A DNA stretch of 64,000 bases from an uncultured Bacteroidia bacterium (GTDB lineage Bacteria > Bacteroidota > Bacteroidia > Bacteroidales > UBA932): the NCBI GenBank assembly GCA_902762655.1, contig CACWOZ010000008.1:1-64000 (forward strand), read 5' to 3'. Numbering within the stretch: the stretch's first letter is position 1; every line of letters begins with the position of its first letter. Below the pieces are notes generated by a model. It searched no databases. It was not told where the DNA came from and saw nothing but the letters and a program-made list of their open reading frames with translations. Shown here in pieces: positions 36,832-45,023 of this stretch. The translations under genes and the position numbers were made by a program.

Positions 36832-38763
36832 ATGAGACATTTTACGTTGCCTGAGGACGGTGGCCTGATTACCCAAAACCTGCCGGAAGATATCCTTCAC
36901 GGATACGATAAGATTTATACGGATGTTTATTCAGACTCTACCGAGGGTAGCCGTAAATTGGCCGACATCGTTGTCGAAGCAATCAAGAATCACGAAAAAG
37001 AGAATCCGGGGGGGCTCTTCAGGCTTGGCCTGACGACCGGTGCCACCCCGGCATCTCTTTACAAGGTGCTTTCCCGCTACTATAGTGAGGGAAAGATATC
37101 TTTCAAGAATGTCGCCGTGTTCAGTATCGACGAGTATTACCCGTCGTCGGCGACCGATATGCAGAGCCGCAATCGCAACCTGCATCTCGAGTTGCTGAAC
37201 AATATCGATATCCTTCCGGAGAATATCCACATCCCTAACGGAACCGTGTCGCATGACGAAGTCGCTGCTTATTGTGCACGCTTCGACGCCTCCGCCCGCG
37301 GACTGGACCTTCTTATCATGGGAATCGGCGAGCAGGGACAGGTCGGATTCAACGAAGCCGGCTCCTCCGAGCAGAGCCGTACACGCACCGTGCTGCTGAG
37401 TTATCCCAGCCGCAAACGTCAGGCGCGCTACTTCAACGGGGATATATCTGTCACACCCAAAGAGGCTATCACCATGGGCATCAGCACCATGATGAGCGCC
37501 AAGAAGGTCATCCTCATGGCCTGGGGCGAGACAAAGGCAGAGGCTGTGGCCCGCATAGTTGAAGGAGAGATCGGGGCAGATTGTCCTGCAAGTTACTTCC
37601 AGCACCATCACAATGTAAGGATGTTTGTCGACGAGGTGTCCGGCAGTCTTCTCACGCGAGTGGTGGCCCCTTGGCTTATCGGCCCCTGCGAATGGACGCC
37701 CAAATTCCGCCGCAAGGCGGTCATCTGGCTCTGCCAGCAGGTCCACAAACCCATACTGAAACTTACCCATGCCGATTATCTGCAGCATTCCCTGGAGGAA
37801 CTGCTCGATGTCATGGGCGGTTTCAACCAGGTTAATATCCAGGTTTTCAACGATCTCCAGCATACTATCACCGGCTGGCCGGGGGGTAAGCCCAATGCCG
37901 ATGACAGCACACGTCCCGTGGCATCAAAGCCCTTCCCCAAGAAGGTCCTCATCCTTTCTCCCCATCCGGACGACGATGTAATCTCCATGGGTGGCACCTT
38001 TATCCGTCTGGTACATCAGGGACATGATGTGCATGTTGCCTATCAGACATCCGGAAACGTGGCCGTTCATGACTCTGTGGTAATGCAGCACATGGATGCC
38101 GCATATCAACTCGGATTCGGCGACCGCACAGCAGAGGTGAAGGCTCTGATAGATTCCAAGATTCCCGGCGAACCCGAGCCCCGTAAACTGCTGGATATCA
38201 AGGCCGCCATCCGCCGAAGCGAGGCCCGTGGGGCAGACCATTCCTTCGGCATGGAAAATGACCACATCCACTTCCTGAACCTGCCATTCTATGAGAGCGG
38301 CGGCATACGCAAACTGCCCTGCAGCCAGGTGGACGTGGACATTATCAAGGACCTTATGGATTCCATCAAGCCGGACCAGATATACATGGCCGGCGACCTT
38401 GCCGACCCTCACGGTACTCACCGTGTATGCACGGAGGCCGCCCTCGAGGCATTCGAGCAACTCAAAGAGGAAGGTGCATCCTGGATTCCTGACTGCCACA
38501 TCTGGCTCTATCGCGGAGCCTGGATGGAGTGGGAACTTGCCCGCGTCGACATGGCTGTCCCCCTCAGCCCGGACGAACTCATCGAAAAACGCCATGCAAT
38601 CTACCGTCACCTTTCCCAGAAGGACATCGTGCCCTTCCCAGGCGAGGATCCACGCGAGTTCTGGCAGCGCGCCGAAGACCGCACTCAGGCCACGGCACAG
38701 CACTATGACGAACTTGGTATGGCTGAATATCAGGCTATAGAAGTTTTCCTTCGACTTCGCTAA
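36832..38763 (+). CDS. NagB-like/PIG-L (LmbE) fusion protein
   Basis: 643 residues. Residues 1-280 or so are of the glucosamine-6-phosphate deaminase fold (LGLTTGATPASLYKVL, SIDEYYPSS with the base Asp100). At the second catalytic motif, however, it reads GIGEQGQVGFNEAG: the residues matching E. coli Asp141 and His143 are Gln168 and Gln170, and only Glu175 is kept. Residues 370-643 are a PIG-L/LmbE zinc deacetylase with HPDDD (378-382) and DPHGTH (525-530). An N-acetyl-sugar deacetylase with a sugar-phosphate-binding, perhaps non-catalytic, NagB part is my inference. It starts six bases after hppA, and canonical nagB follows. Confidence 0.8.
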   Translation: MRHFTLPEDGGLITQNLPEDILHGYDKIYTDVYSDSTEGSRKLADIVVEAIKNHEKENPGGLFRLGLTTGATPASLYKVLSRYYSEGKISFKNVAVFSIDEYYPSSATDMQSRNRNLHLELLNNIDILPENIHIPNGTVSHDEVAAYCARFDASARGLDLLIMGIGEQGQVGFNEAGSSEQSRTRTVLLSYPSRKRQARYFNGDISVTPKEAITMGISTMMSAKKVILMAWGETKAEAVARIVEGEIGADCPASYFQHHHNVRMFVDEVSGSLLTRVVAPWLIGPCEWTPKFRRKAVIWLCQQVHKPILKLTHADYLQHSLEELLDVMGGFNQVNIQVFNDLQHTITGWPGGKPNADDSTRPVASKPFPKKVLILSPHPDDDVISMGGTFIRLVHQGHDVHVAYQTSGNVAVHDSVVMQHMDAAYQLGFGDRTAEVKALIDSKIPGEPEPRKLLDIKAAIRRSEARGADHSFGMENDHIHFLNLPFYESGGIRKLPCSQVDVDIIKDLMDSIKPDQIYMAGDLADPHGTHRVCTEAALEAFEQLKEEGASWIPDCHIWLYRGAWMEWELARVDMAVPLSPDELIEKRHAIYRHLSQKDIVPFPGEDPREFWQRAEDRTQATAQHYDELGMAEYQAIEVFLRLR

Positions 38764-38765
38764 CC

Positions 38766-38793
38766 TGTCATTCCGAACGAAGTGAAGGAATCT
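38766..38793. repeat. Possible dispersed intergenic repeat
   Basis: The stretch TGTCATTCCGAACGAAGTGA followed by AGGAATCT resembles a short intergenic repeat widely seen in bacterial and metagenomic sequence. ATTCC and GGAAT at its ends can pair. Only one copy is recognised in this window. Confidence 0.35.
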
Positions 38794-38807
38794 AAAACAA
38801 CAACGAA

Positions 38808-39602
38808 ATGAAAGTAATAATCAGAGACACAGAGAAAGAGGCCGCCATGTGGGTGGCGCATCATATCGCCGGGGCAATCAACGCCAAGGCAAAAGTTTCG
38901 TCCAAGCCCTTCGTGCTCGGACTCCCTACCGGATCTACTCCGCTCAAGGTGTACGCTGAACTCGTCCGTATGAACAAGGCTGGCGAGGTCTCTTTCAAGA
39001 ATGTGATAACTTTCAATATGGATGAGTACGTGGGTCTTCCCGTCGAGCATCCGGAGAGTTACCACAGCTTTATGTACAACAACCTGTTCAATCATATCGA
39101 CATTCCCCGCGAGAACATCCACATCCTGGACGGCAACGCACCCGACCTCGCAGCCGAATGTGCATCCTACGAAGAGAAGATCGCCGCCACCGGTGGATTC
39201 GACCTCTTCCTGGGAGGTATCGGCGAGGACGGGCACATCGCATTCAACGAGCCCTTCTCCCCTCTTCAGAGCCGTACCCGCGTAGTCACCCTTACCGACG
39301 ACACTATCCGCGTGAACTCACGCTTCTTCGGCGGAGACGTCAATCTCGTCCCCAAGCAGGCGATGTCGGTAGGCGTAGCCACCGTGCTCGAGGCTAAGGA
39401 GGTTGTGATCATGGCATTCGGCCCCAAGAAGGCCCGCGCCATCGGTGAGGCTATCGAAGGACCCATCACCCACAAGAATACAGTATCCGCCCTCCAGAAC
39501 CATCCGGACGGAATCGTCGTCCTTGATGAAGATGCCGCCGGTGAACTTCGCGTAAGCAGTTACAAATACTTCAAGGCAGTCGAGGCTGCCGAAATGAGGT
39601 AA
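38808..39602 (+). CDS. nagB: Glucosamine-6-phosphate deaminase
   Basis: Converts glucosamine 6-phosphate to fructose 6-phosphate and ammonia. 264 residues with the full catalytic set at E. coli numbering: Asp72 (NMDEYVGL), Asp141 and His143 (GIGEDGHIAFNE) and Glu148. It lies after the fusion protein whose NagB part has lost two of these residues, so this copy probably carries the deaminase activity. The last base of its stop codon overlaps the radA start region by one base. Confidence 0.95.
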   Translation: MKVIIRDTEKEAAMWVAHHIAGAINAKAKVSSKPFVLGLPTGSTPLKVYAELVRMNKAGEVSFKNVITFNMDEYVGLPVEHPESYHSFMYNNLFNHIDIPRENIHILDGNAPDLAAECASYEEKIAATGGFDLFLGGIGEDGHIAFNEPFSPLQSRTRVVTLTDDTIRVNSRFFGGDVNLVPKQAMSVGVATVLEAKEVVIMAFGPKKARAIGEAIEGPITHKNTVSALQNHPDGIVVLDEDAAGELRVSSYKYFKAVEAAEMR

Positions 39603-41047
39603 TGTGGTACTGCACTAACTGCGGCAACGAGAGCTCCAAATGGATGGGGCGCTGTCCTGCGTGCGGCGAGTGGAACACCATGGTCGAGGCGCCGTCAGAG
39701 AAGAAATCTGCAAAAAGTGGTTCCAAAGGCCTGGCTGCAAGGGCTTCCAGCGGACGCAAACCGGTGCTCCTCAAGGAGATAGACCGCAGCAAGGAACCTA
39801 GACTGATGCTCGGCCTACCGGAAGTCGACAGGCTTCTGGGCGGTGGCATAGTGCCAGGGTCTCTGGTGCTGATCGGCGGTGAACCGGGCATTGGCAAATC
39901 GACTCTCAGTCTGCAGATTCCCCTGGCGTCGGGGCTCAAGACGCTGTATGTTACGGGCGAGGAGAGTGCGCGTCAGGTGAAGATGCGGGCGGACCGGCTG
40001 GCCCTTTCGTCGGGAGAAGTACCCCCTGACGGAGCATTTCCCCGTACAGGGTTGCGAAGCAACGCGGAGGCAGGGGGCACATCTCCCGATAACCATGGTG
40101 ACGAGCAGACACTGGTCTTCACCGAAACGAAGATAGAATCCATCATTGCAGAGGCGGAGGAGATCCGCCCGGAACTGATGATAGTGGATTCGGTGCAGAC
40201 TATGTTCACCGAAACTGTCGAGTCCACTCCCGGCAGCGTTAGCCAGATAAAGGAGGTGGCGGCAATGCTGCTGCGCTTCGCGAAGGAGAGCGGCGTGCCT
40301 GTCATCCTCATCGGCCATATCACCAAGGACGGATATATCGCCGGTCCCAAGATACTGGAGCATATCGTGGACGTCGTTCTGCAGTTCGAAGGCGAGAACC
40401 GCGGCTCATACAGGATACTGCGCAGCATCAAGAACCGTTTCGGATCTACATCCGAAATAGCTGTCTTCGAGATGACCGGAACCGGCCTGCGGGAGGTCGC
40501 GAATCCTTCGGAGATGCTCATCCCCATGCATGAGGCCGGCCTCAGCGGAGCGGCCATCTGCGCAATGCTCGATGGCACCAGGCCCCTCCTCTTCGAGGTC
40601 CAGGCCCTGGTGTCCAGCGCCGTTTACGGCACTGCCCAGCGCTCCGCCACAGGCTTTGATACCCGCCGTCTGAATATGCTCCTGGCAGTGCTGGAAAAAC
40701 GCGCCGGCTTCCACCTCAGCGCGAAGGACGTCTTCCTGAATATGGCAGGTGGCCTCAAGGTTAGCGACCCTGCCGCCGACCTCGCCGTAATCGCAGCGGT
40801 GCTTTCTTCGAACTTCGACTATTCGCTTCCCGGCGACAGCTGTTTTGCCGGGGAAGTGGGCCTCAGCGGAGAAATCCGCCCAGTAGGGCAGACTGACCGC
40901 CGCATCGCGGAAGCCGCCCGCCTCGGATTCAAGCGTATTTACGTCAGTTCCTACACTCCTCTCCCCGACAATCTGCCGAAAGAAATAAAAGTTGTTAAGG
41001 TGGCCGATGTCCCGGCCCTCGTAAAAGCCCTTTTCAAAAATGCTTAG
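39602..41047 (+). CDS. radA: DNA repair protein RadA (Sms) with an in-frame palindromic insert
   Basis: A branch-migration ATPase of 481 residues: zinc finger Cys4, Cys7, Cys18 and Cys21, Walker A GGEPGIGKS (92-100), the RadA motif KNRFGSTSE, and a Lon-like C-terminal domain with GLSGEIRPV. Between RADRLAL and LVFTETKIES there is an extra loop of about 30 residues (136-165) encoded by a large palindrome (40010-40089). The frame is kept, so the protein is probably functional. It is followed by, and overlaps by eight bases, a metallophosphoesterase gene. Confidence 0.94.
   Translation: MWYCTNCGNESSKWMGRCPACGEWNTMVEAPSEKKSAKSGSKGLAARASSGRKPVLLKEIDRSKEPRLMLGLPEVDRLLGGGIVPGSLVLIGGEPGIGKSTLSLQIPLASGLKTLYVTGEESARQVKMRADRLALSSGEVPPDGAFPRTGLRSNAEAGGTSPDNHGDEQTLVFTETKIESIIAEAEEIRPELMIVDSVQTMFTETVESTPGSVSQIKEVAAMLLRFAKESGVPVILIGHITKDGYIAGPKILEHIVDVVLQFEGENRGSYRILRSIKNRFGSTSEIAVFEMTGTGLREVANPSEMLIPMHEAGLSGAAICAMLDGTRPLLFEVQALVSSAVYGTAQRSATGFDTRRLNMLLAVLEKRAGFHLSAKDVFLNMAGGLKVSDPAADLAVIAAVLSSNFDYSLPGDSCFAGEVGLSGEIRPVGQTDRRIAEAARLGFKRIYVSSYTPLPDNLPKEIKVVKVADVPALVKALFKNA
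40010..40089. repeat. 80-base palindromic element inside radA
   Basis: Left arm TCGGGAGAAGTACCCCCTG (40010-40028) and right arm CAGGGGGCACATCTCCCGA (40071-40089) are 19 bases each with two mismatches when folded. The centre holds a second hairpin, GTTGC-GAA-GCAAC (40051-40063). It encodes an extra loop relative to ordinary RadA. Confidence 0.7.
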
Positions 41048-42434
41048 AAAGATTCTTCTTGCCGCTGCCCTGCTTGTGAGCGTCGCCGCTTTCTCCAAAG
41101 ACTTCAATCCCAAAAAGGTGGTCGCCAATCTTGCCGTCATCAGCGATACGCACGTGAACGGCTATCAGACCGTTCCAGCATACAAGTTCCGCAGCGCCCT
41201 CATCCAGGAGCGCGACTACGCTGAGAAGTTCGGCGGGCTCGACGCCGTCGTGGTGGTGGGCGACCTGGTGGACAGCCCTGCCTGGAACGCCAAGAAGTAC
41301 ACCGAGATCGACGACTGGAAACGCCTGTATGAGAGCGTGTTCGATCCCAAGGAAATGCCTATGGTCTACACTGTTGGCAATCACGACATATGGAAGGAAT
41401 GGACCGAGAATACATATAAGGAAGCCAAGCAGTTCACCAAGCGTCTGGGTGCAGACTACTATCTCACCGAAGTCGGCGACCCTGAAATGGCGGAGAAGTT
41501 CGAGTGCAGGCACAATGTGGTGGGAGGATATCACATCCTCGCCATCACCCCGGACGGCCGCGATCCCGTTATCTATCCTGAAGAATCTTTACGCTGGCTG
41601 GACGAGAACCTCAAGGCCATTACTGAGGCGGAACCGGACAAGTATGTGATCGTGATAACCCACGCTATGATCTACCATACCATCTACGGCAGTTACCTGG
41701 ACGACAACTACCCCAAGCATACAGGCTACTGGAGCACGCGCGTGTTGACCGATATTCTCAAGAAGTACCCGCAGGCGGTGGTGTTCGGCGGTCATCTGCA
41801 CTTCCCCCTGAACGACCCCCGCAGTGTTTGGCAGGGCGATTTCACGGTGATGGGAACTGCCTCCACCCGCTATATGGCGATTGAAAACGGCGGATATGAG
41901 AATATGGCCGGCCTTACCATCATGCGTGACAAGGATGAGTTCTCGCAGGGCATCCTCCTTCAGTTCGACAACAAGGGCAACATGCGTGCTGTGCGCATGG
42001 ACTTCTACAACCAGACCACCATCGGCGCGCCCTGGACCATGAAACACCCTGCAAAGGACGGCTCGCATCTTCGCAAGTACGACCACAAGGCCGTGGCTGC
42101 CGCCAACAAGGCTCCGGTGCTAGGTTCTCTGGATTGGAAGGATGAAGGCGTGGTGAAAGACGGCCTGCATCGTGTGGTGTTTACCTGGCCTGCCGGAACC
42201 GATGACGAGTTTGCGCACACCTACTGCCTTACCGTAAAAAAAGACGGTCAGGTATTGACAGAAAAAAAGATACTCTCCGACTTCTATCACGAGCCGCAGA
42301 CATCCCTTATGAAGAAGACCTGGACTCAGGCCGTGGAACTCGCTCCGGGGGAATATGAAGTGACGCTTTCCGCCAAGGATTCCTGGGATGTGGAGAGCAA
42401 TATTCTCAGTATCTCATGCAAGATTGACAGATAA
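41040..42434 (+). CDS. Exported calcineurin-like metallophosphoesterase
   Basis: 464 residues with a signal peptide (MLRKILLAAALLVSVAAFS) and the metallophosphoesterase motifs SDTHVNG, VVGDLVD, VGNHDIW, THAMI and GGHLHFP in order. A C-terminal domain of about 120 residues looks beta-rich. The substrate is unknown; exported enzymes of this type act on phosphodiesters or phosphoproteins in the periplasm. Its start overlaps radA. Confidence 0.8.
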   Translation: MLRKILLAAALLVSVAAFSKDFNPKKVVANLAVISDTHVNGYQTVPAYKFRSALIQERDYAEKFGGLDAVVVVGDLVDSPAWNAKKYTEIDDWKRLYESVFDPKEMPMVYTVGNHDIWKEWTENTYKEAKQFTKRLGADYYLTEVGDPEMAEKFECRHNVVGGYHILAITPDGRDPVIYPEESLRWLDENLKAITEAEPDKYVIVITHAMIYHTIYGSYLDDNYPKHTGYWSTRVLTDILKKYPQAVVFGGHLHFPLNDPRSVWQGDFTVMGTASTRYMAIENGGYENMAGLTIMRDKDEFSQGILLQFDNKGNMRAVRMDFYNQTTIGAPWTMKHPAKDGSHLRKYDHKAVAAANKAPVLGSLDWKDEGVVKDGLHRVVFTWPAGTDDEFAHTYCLTVKKDGQVLTEKKILSDFYHEPQTSLMKKTWTQAVELAPGEYEVTLSAKDSWDVESNILSISCKIDR

Positions 42435-42449
42435 CAAGGTTTCATTGAT

Positions 42450-42959
42450 ATGAAAGCCTTTTTAAAAATCCTGATGGTTGTCTTGTCGCTATTGGCGGCG
42501 GCATCCTGTATAAAGGACATGGACCCTTTTGAAGGGGCCGACGGCGTGCGCGTCAACATCAATGGCTACAAATGTGTTATGCGCGGCAGCCCTGGTACTA
42601 ATTATGTCCATTATACGGGTGGGGAATCCTGTTCGCTCAGGACAGAAGTGGAAATGACGCGCATGCTCGATTTCCATCATTTCAACATGGTATTTTATGT
42701 ACAAGATGATAACCCTCTGACTGTTGGCAAACGTTATTCTACGCTTTCCGGGAACGCCAGTGTCAAATTGCTCTCTCCCAAGGAAGCTCCTGGAGACGAA
42801 GTTTCGCTTTCCGGATGGATACAGTTTGTGAAGTTCGATCCTTCCAGCCGTATTGTCGAAGCCAGTTTCGAATTTGACGGCGTGGCTTCCAACGGTGAGG
42901 ACTTATGCTTGCGCCATGGCTTCTTGAGGTTGTTCAAACAAATAGAAGACGGCCAATGA
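42450..42959 (+). CDS. Hypothetical lipoprotein
   Basis: 169 residues with a lipoprotein signal (AAASC, Cys20) followed by acidic KDMDP, which favours outer-membrane sorting or surface display. The remainder is predicted beta-rich. I do not recognise a family. Its stop overlaps the next gene's start by four bases, so the two are probably made together. Confidence 0.55.
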   Translation: MKAFLKILMVVLSLLAAASCIKDMDPFEGADGVRVNINGYKCVMRGSPGTNYVHYTGGESCSLRTEVEMTRMLDFHHFNMVFYVQDDNPLTVGKRYSTLSGNASVKLLSPKEAPGDEVSLSGWIQFVKFDPSSRIVEASFEFDGVASNGEDLCLRHGFLRLFKQIEDGQ

Positions 42960-43552
42960 AAAAGTGGTTCTTATGCATTGCGATCGCCCTGGCCGGGAGC
43001 CAGGCATTCGCGCAGAGAGGCGGATGGCTCTGCGAGGCGGCAATCTCGTATGGTATGTACGATCGAAGCGGCTTGGGACGTTCTTCGGAGATCGTGGACG
43101 TTTCATCGACTTCGACGGTGAACGGCGGCCAGCGTTCCGACAACCATCCTACCGTGCTTCCGACATTTACTCTCGCCTTTGGTTACAAACTCCCGGATTC
43201 TTACGTTGGAATCTTTCTGGATACGGCGTGGAGCTATGCATACAACAATCTTGAGGGTGGCCCCAGTCTCATGTCGGAGAACGAGCATATCCTGCATGTG
43301 ATGCCCGAGATCCGTTTGTACTATATGGACAAGGGCAATACCAGATTGTATGCTACCATGGGAGCAGGGGCGAGATTCCGCCGTTTTTCCGAGACATACG
43401 AAGGCAGCACCCTCTCGAACCGCGATGTGGAATTCAGTTACCAACTCTCTCCTTTCGGCATGTCTTTTGGCGAGAAATGGTATTTCTCCTGCGATTTCGG
43501 AATGGGTAACGCCTGGTCGTTTTTCCGTATAGGGGCAGGCTACAAGTTCTGA
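42956..43552 (+). CDS. Outer-membrane beta-barrel protein
   Basis: 198 residues. Signal peptide MKKWFLCIAIALAGSQAFAQ, then barrel-like strands and the terminal RIGAGYKF. An earlier in-frame start lacks a signal and is rejected; the ATG at 42956 overlaps the lipoprotein stop by four bases. Paired with that lipoprotein as a possible outer-membrane complex. It converges on aroB with a 13-base overlap. Confidence 0.6.
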   Translation: MKKWFLCIAIALAGSQAFAQRGGWLCEAAISYGMYDRSGLGRSSEIVDVSSTSTVNGGQRSDNHPTVLPTFTLAFGYKLPDSYVGIFLDTAWSYAYNNLEGGPSLMSENEHILHVMPEIRLYYMDKGNTRLYATMGAGARFRRFSETYEGSTLSNRDVEFSYQLSPFGMSFGEKWYFSCDFGMGNAWSFFRIGAGYKF

Positions 43553-44631
43553 ATCTCCTCTCCTGGAATCTTCCTGACCACGACCTTCCCTATCTTTACT
43601 GGAAGAACAAGACGGATTTCTCCACCTTCGGCCTTCTTGTCTTTCAGGATGGCGGGGAGGAGTTCCTTTTGCGGGCAGGGCAGTTCTGTAGGCAGTCCGC
43701 ATGAGGTCAGGTCTGCCGCGATTCTGGCGGAGAGGCCGGGCTCTTCCGCTATCCCCAGTTTCTCTGCGAAACGCGCGGCCTGAACCATCCCGATTGCCAC
43801 CGCCTCCCCGTGGGTGAATGGGGTGCCGGCCAGGGAAACTTTCCTCTGCCACCATTCGATGGCGTGTGCCCAGGTGTGCCCGAGGTTCAGTTTCCGCCGC
43901 AGGCCGCTCTCGAACTCGTCCTTCTCCACTATCTCCTGCTTGATGGCCGCCGCCTGCTGAATCAGTTCCGGCAGCCCGGCGGATACAGCGTTGGCGTCAG
44001 CGGACGGGGAATGCAGGTACCAGGCCCCTTTTTTCGGGGCATGGACCTGCCCTTTTCCCGCCGCGGAAGAAGTATCCGCCGGATGGAAGGCTGCGACCGT
44101 GCGTTCGTAGGCATGATGCGGATTTTTGATAATGAAAGTCTTGAGCATCTCGGCAAGGCCACTGCGGAACTCCCTCTCAGGCAGGGTCTCCAGTGCCTCG
44201 GGAAATATGGCTGTGAATTCGGGCTGGCGGATCACGCCCAGCAGATTCTTGTAGTCGTCGAGATTTACCCCGGTCTTGCCACCTATACCCGCATCTACCA
44301 TCGAAAGAAGGGTAGTAGGGACATTGGCATAGCGGACACCGCGTTTGTAGATGCAGGCCGCGAAACCGGCCATGTCGGTGGTAACGCCTCCGCCCACTGC
44401 GAGGACAAGCGCATCGCGGTCCGCGCCATGTTCAAGGAGCCATCGGCAAATATGCATTACGGTGTTGATGGTCTTGTGCCCCTCATCGGCAGTGATGGCA
44501 AGAAGGGGCTTGCCGTCATGCTCTGCCCCGGCCGGAATCCCAGCCACCTGGCGTGCAAAATCCTCCACATTGCGGTCGCAAACCACGAACACGTGCCTGT
44601 ATTTCCTAAGTTCAGAGACCAATCCTTTCAT
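43540..44631 (-). CDS. aroB: 3-dehydroquinate synthase with an in-frame palindromic insert
   Basis: Second step of the shikimate pathway. 363 residues with VLAVGGGVTTDMAGFAA, VPTTLLSMVDAGIGGKTGVN, the lysine in GLAEMLKTFIIK and the metal histidines in LNLGHTWAHAIE and FTHGEAVAIGM. Residues 183-219, between ERTVAAF and ELIQQAAAIKQE, are an insert not typical of AroB, encoded by a palindrome of 107 bases. The N terminus is somewhat short; an in-frame stop 15 bases upstream of the ATG rules out a longer start. Confidence 0.92.
   Translation of the reverse strand: MKGLVSELRKYRHVFVVCDRNVEDFARQVAGIPAGAEHDGKPLLAITADEGHKTINTVMHICRWLLEHGADRDALVLAVGGGVTTDMAGFAACIYKRGVRYANVPTTLLSMVDAGIGGKTGVNLDDYKNLLGVIRQPEFTAIFPEALETLPEREFRSGLAEMLKTFIIKNPHHAYERTVAAFHPADTSSAAGKGQVHAPKKGAWYLHSPSADANAVSAGLPELIQQAAAIKQEIVEKDEFESGLRRKLNLGHTWAHAIEWWQRKVSLAGTPFTHGEAVAIGMVQAARFAEKLGIAEEPGLSARIAADLTSCGLPTELPCPQKELLPAILKDKKAEGGEIRLVLPVKIGKVVVRKIPGEEIQNL
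43976..44082. repeat. 107-base palindromic element inside aroB
   Basis: Ends are a perfect 11-base inverted repeat, CCGGCGGATAC (43976-43986) and GTATCCGCCGG (44072-44082). Inside, GCAGGT (44013-44018) faces ACCTGC (44045-44050) and CCCC faces GGGG around a T-rich loop. Nearly the whole element can fold on itself. Confidence 0.7.
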
Positions 44632-44635
44632 AATG

Positions 44636-44666
44636 ATTGCAAGTTAAGAATTTTTCCTTACCTTTG
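44636..44666 (+). promoter_or_regulatory. Promoter of tRNA-Leu
   Basis: ATTG (44636-44639), 19 bases, TACCTTTG (44659-44666), 24 bases before the tRNA. Confidence 0.7.
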
Positions 44667-44690
44667 CAATCCACTACTTCAACCGTACAT

Positions 44691-44775
44691 GCCCGGATGG
44701 CGGAATTGGTAGACGCGCTGGACTCAAAATCCAGTGTCCCTTAAAGACGTGCGGGTTCGATTCCCGCTCTGGGCA
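44691..44775 (+). tRNA. tRNA-Leu, anticodon CAA
   Basis: 85 bases. The acceptor arm GCCCGGA pairs with TCTGGGC (one G-T pair), the anticodon stem CTGGA/TCCAG encloses loop CTCAAAA, giving anticodon CAA for the UUG codon, and there is a long class II variable arm as expected for leucine. The discriminator base is A. The CCA end is not encoded. Confidence 0.95.
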
Positions 44776-44778
44776 CGT

Positions 44779-44804
44779 AAAAGGCAGCTTCGGCTGCCTT
44801 TTTT
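44779..44804 (+). terminator. Terminator after tRNA-Leu
   Basis: AAAAGGCAGC and GCTGCCTTTT enclose the very stable loop TTCG, with a T run at the end. Confidence 0.9.
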
Positions 44805-44833
44805 CTGACCTTGTCCTTCCGTCTGCGGCGTCC

Positions 44834-44911
44834 GTATGCAAAATGGCCGTTTCTGCATACAAACCCGTCGTTTTTATAGGAGTTGTATGCAAAAGGACAG
44901 GATTTGCATAC
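44834..44911. repeat. Twin-dyad GTATGCA element, copy 1
   Basis: Two 27-base units, each GTATGCA, 13 bases, TGCATAC (44834-44860 and 44885-44911), separated by 24 bases. The same architecture with identical spacing occurs at 60127-60204. The remaining bases of the 44805-45023 intergenic stretch hold nothing else I recognise. Confidence 0.75.
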
Positions 44912-45023
44912 AAAGAACCATTTGCTCCGATGAAATGCTTCATCTCGGGTAGCGATAACCGAAATAAACATACAAGGTGGAATTTTAGGAGGGAGACCTT
45001 GTACGGTGGGATAGTGCCAGGGT

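Noticed and set aside
40010..40089. A frameshift or assembly error in radA
   Set aside because: The frame is preserved on both sides and all RadA motifs follow; palindromic arms explain the extra sequence better.
44834..44911. A small CRISPR array at the GTATGCA repeats
   Set aside because: Only two units per site, the units are palindromes with variable centres, the spacer length equals 24 in both copies but with no cas genes nearby, and units are not identical direct repeats.
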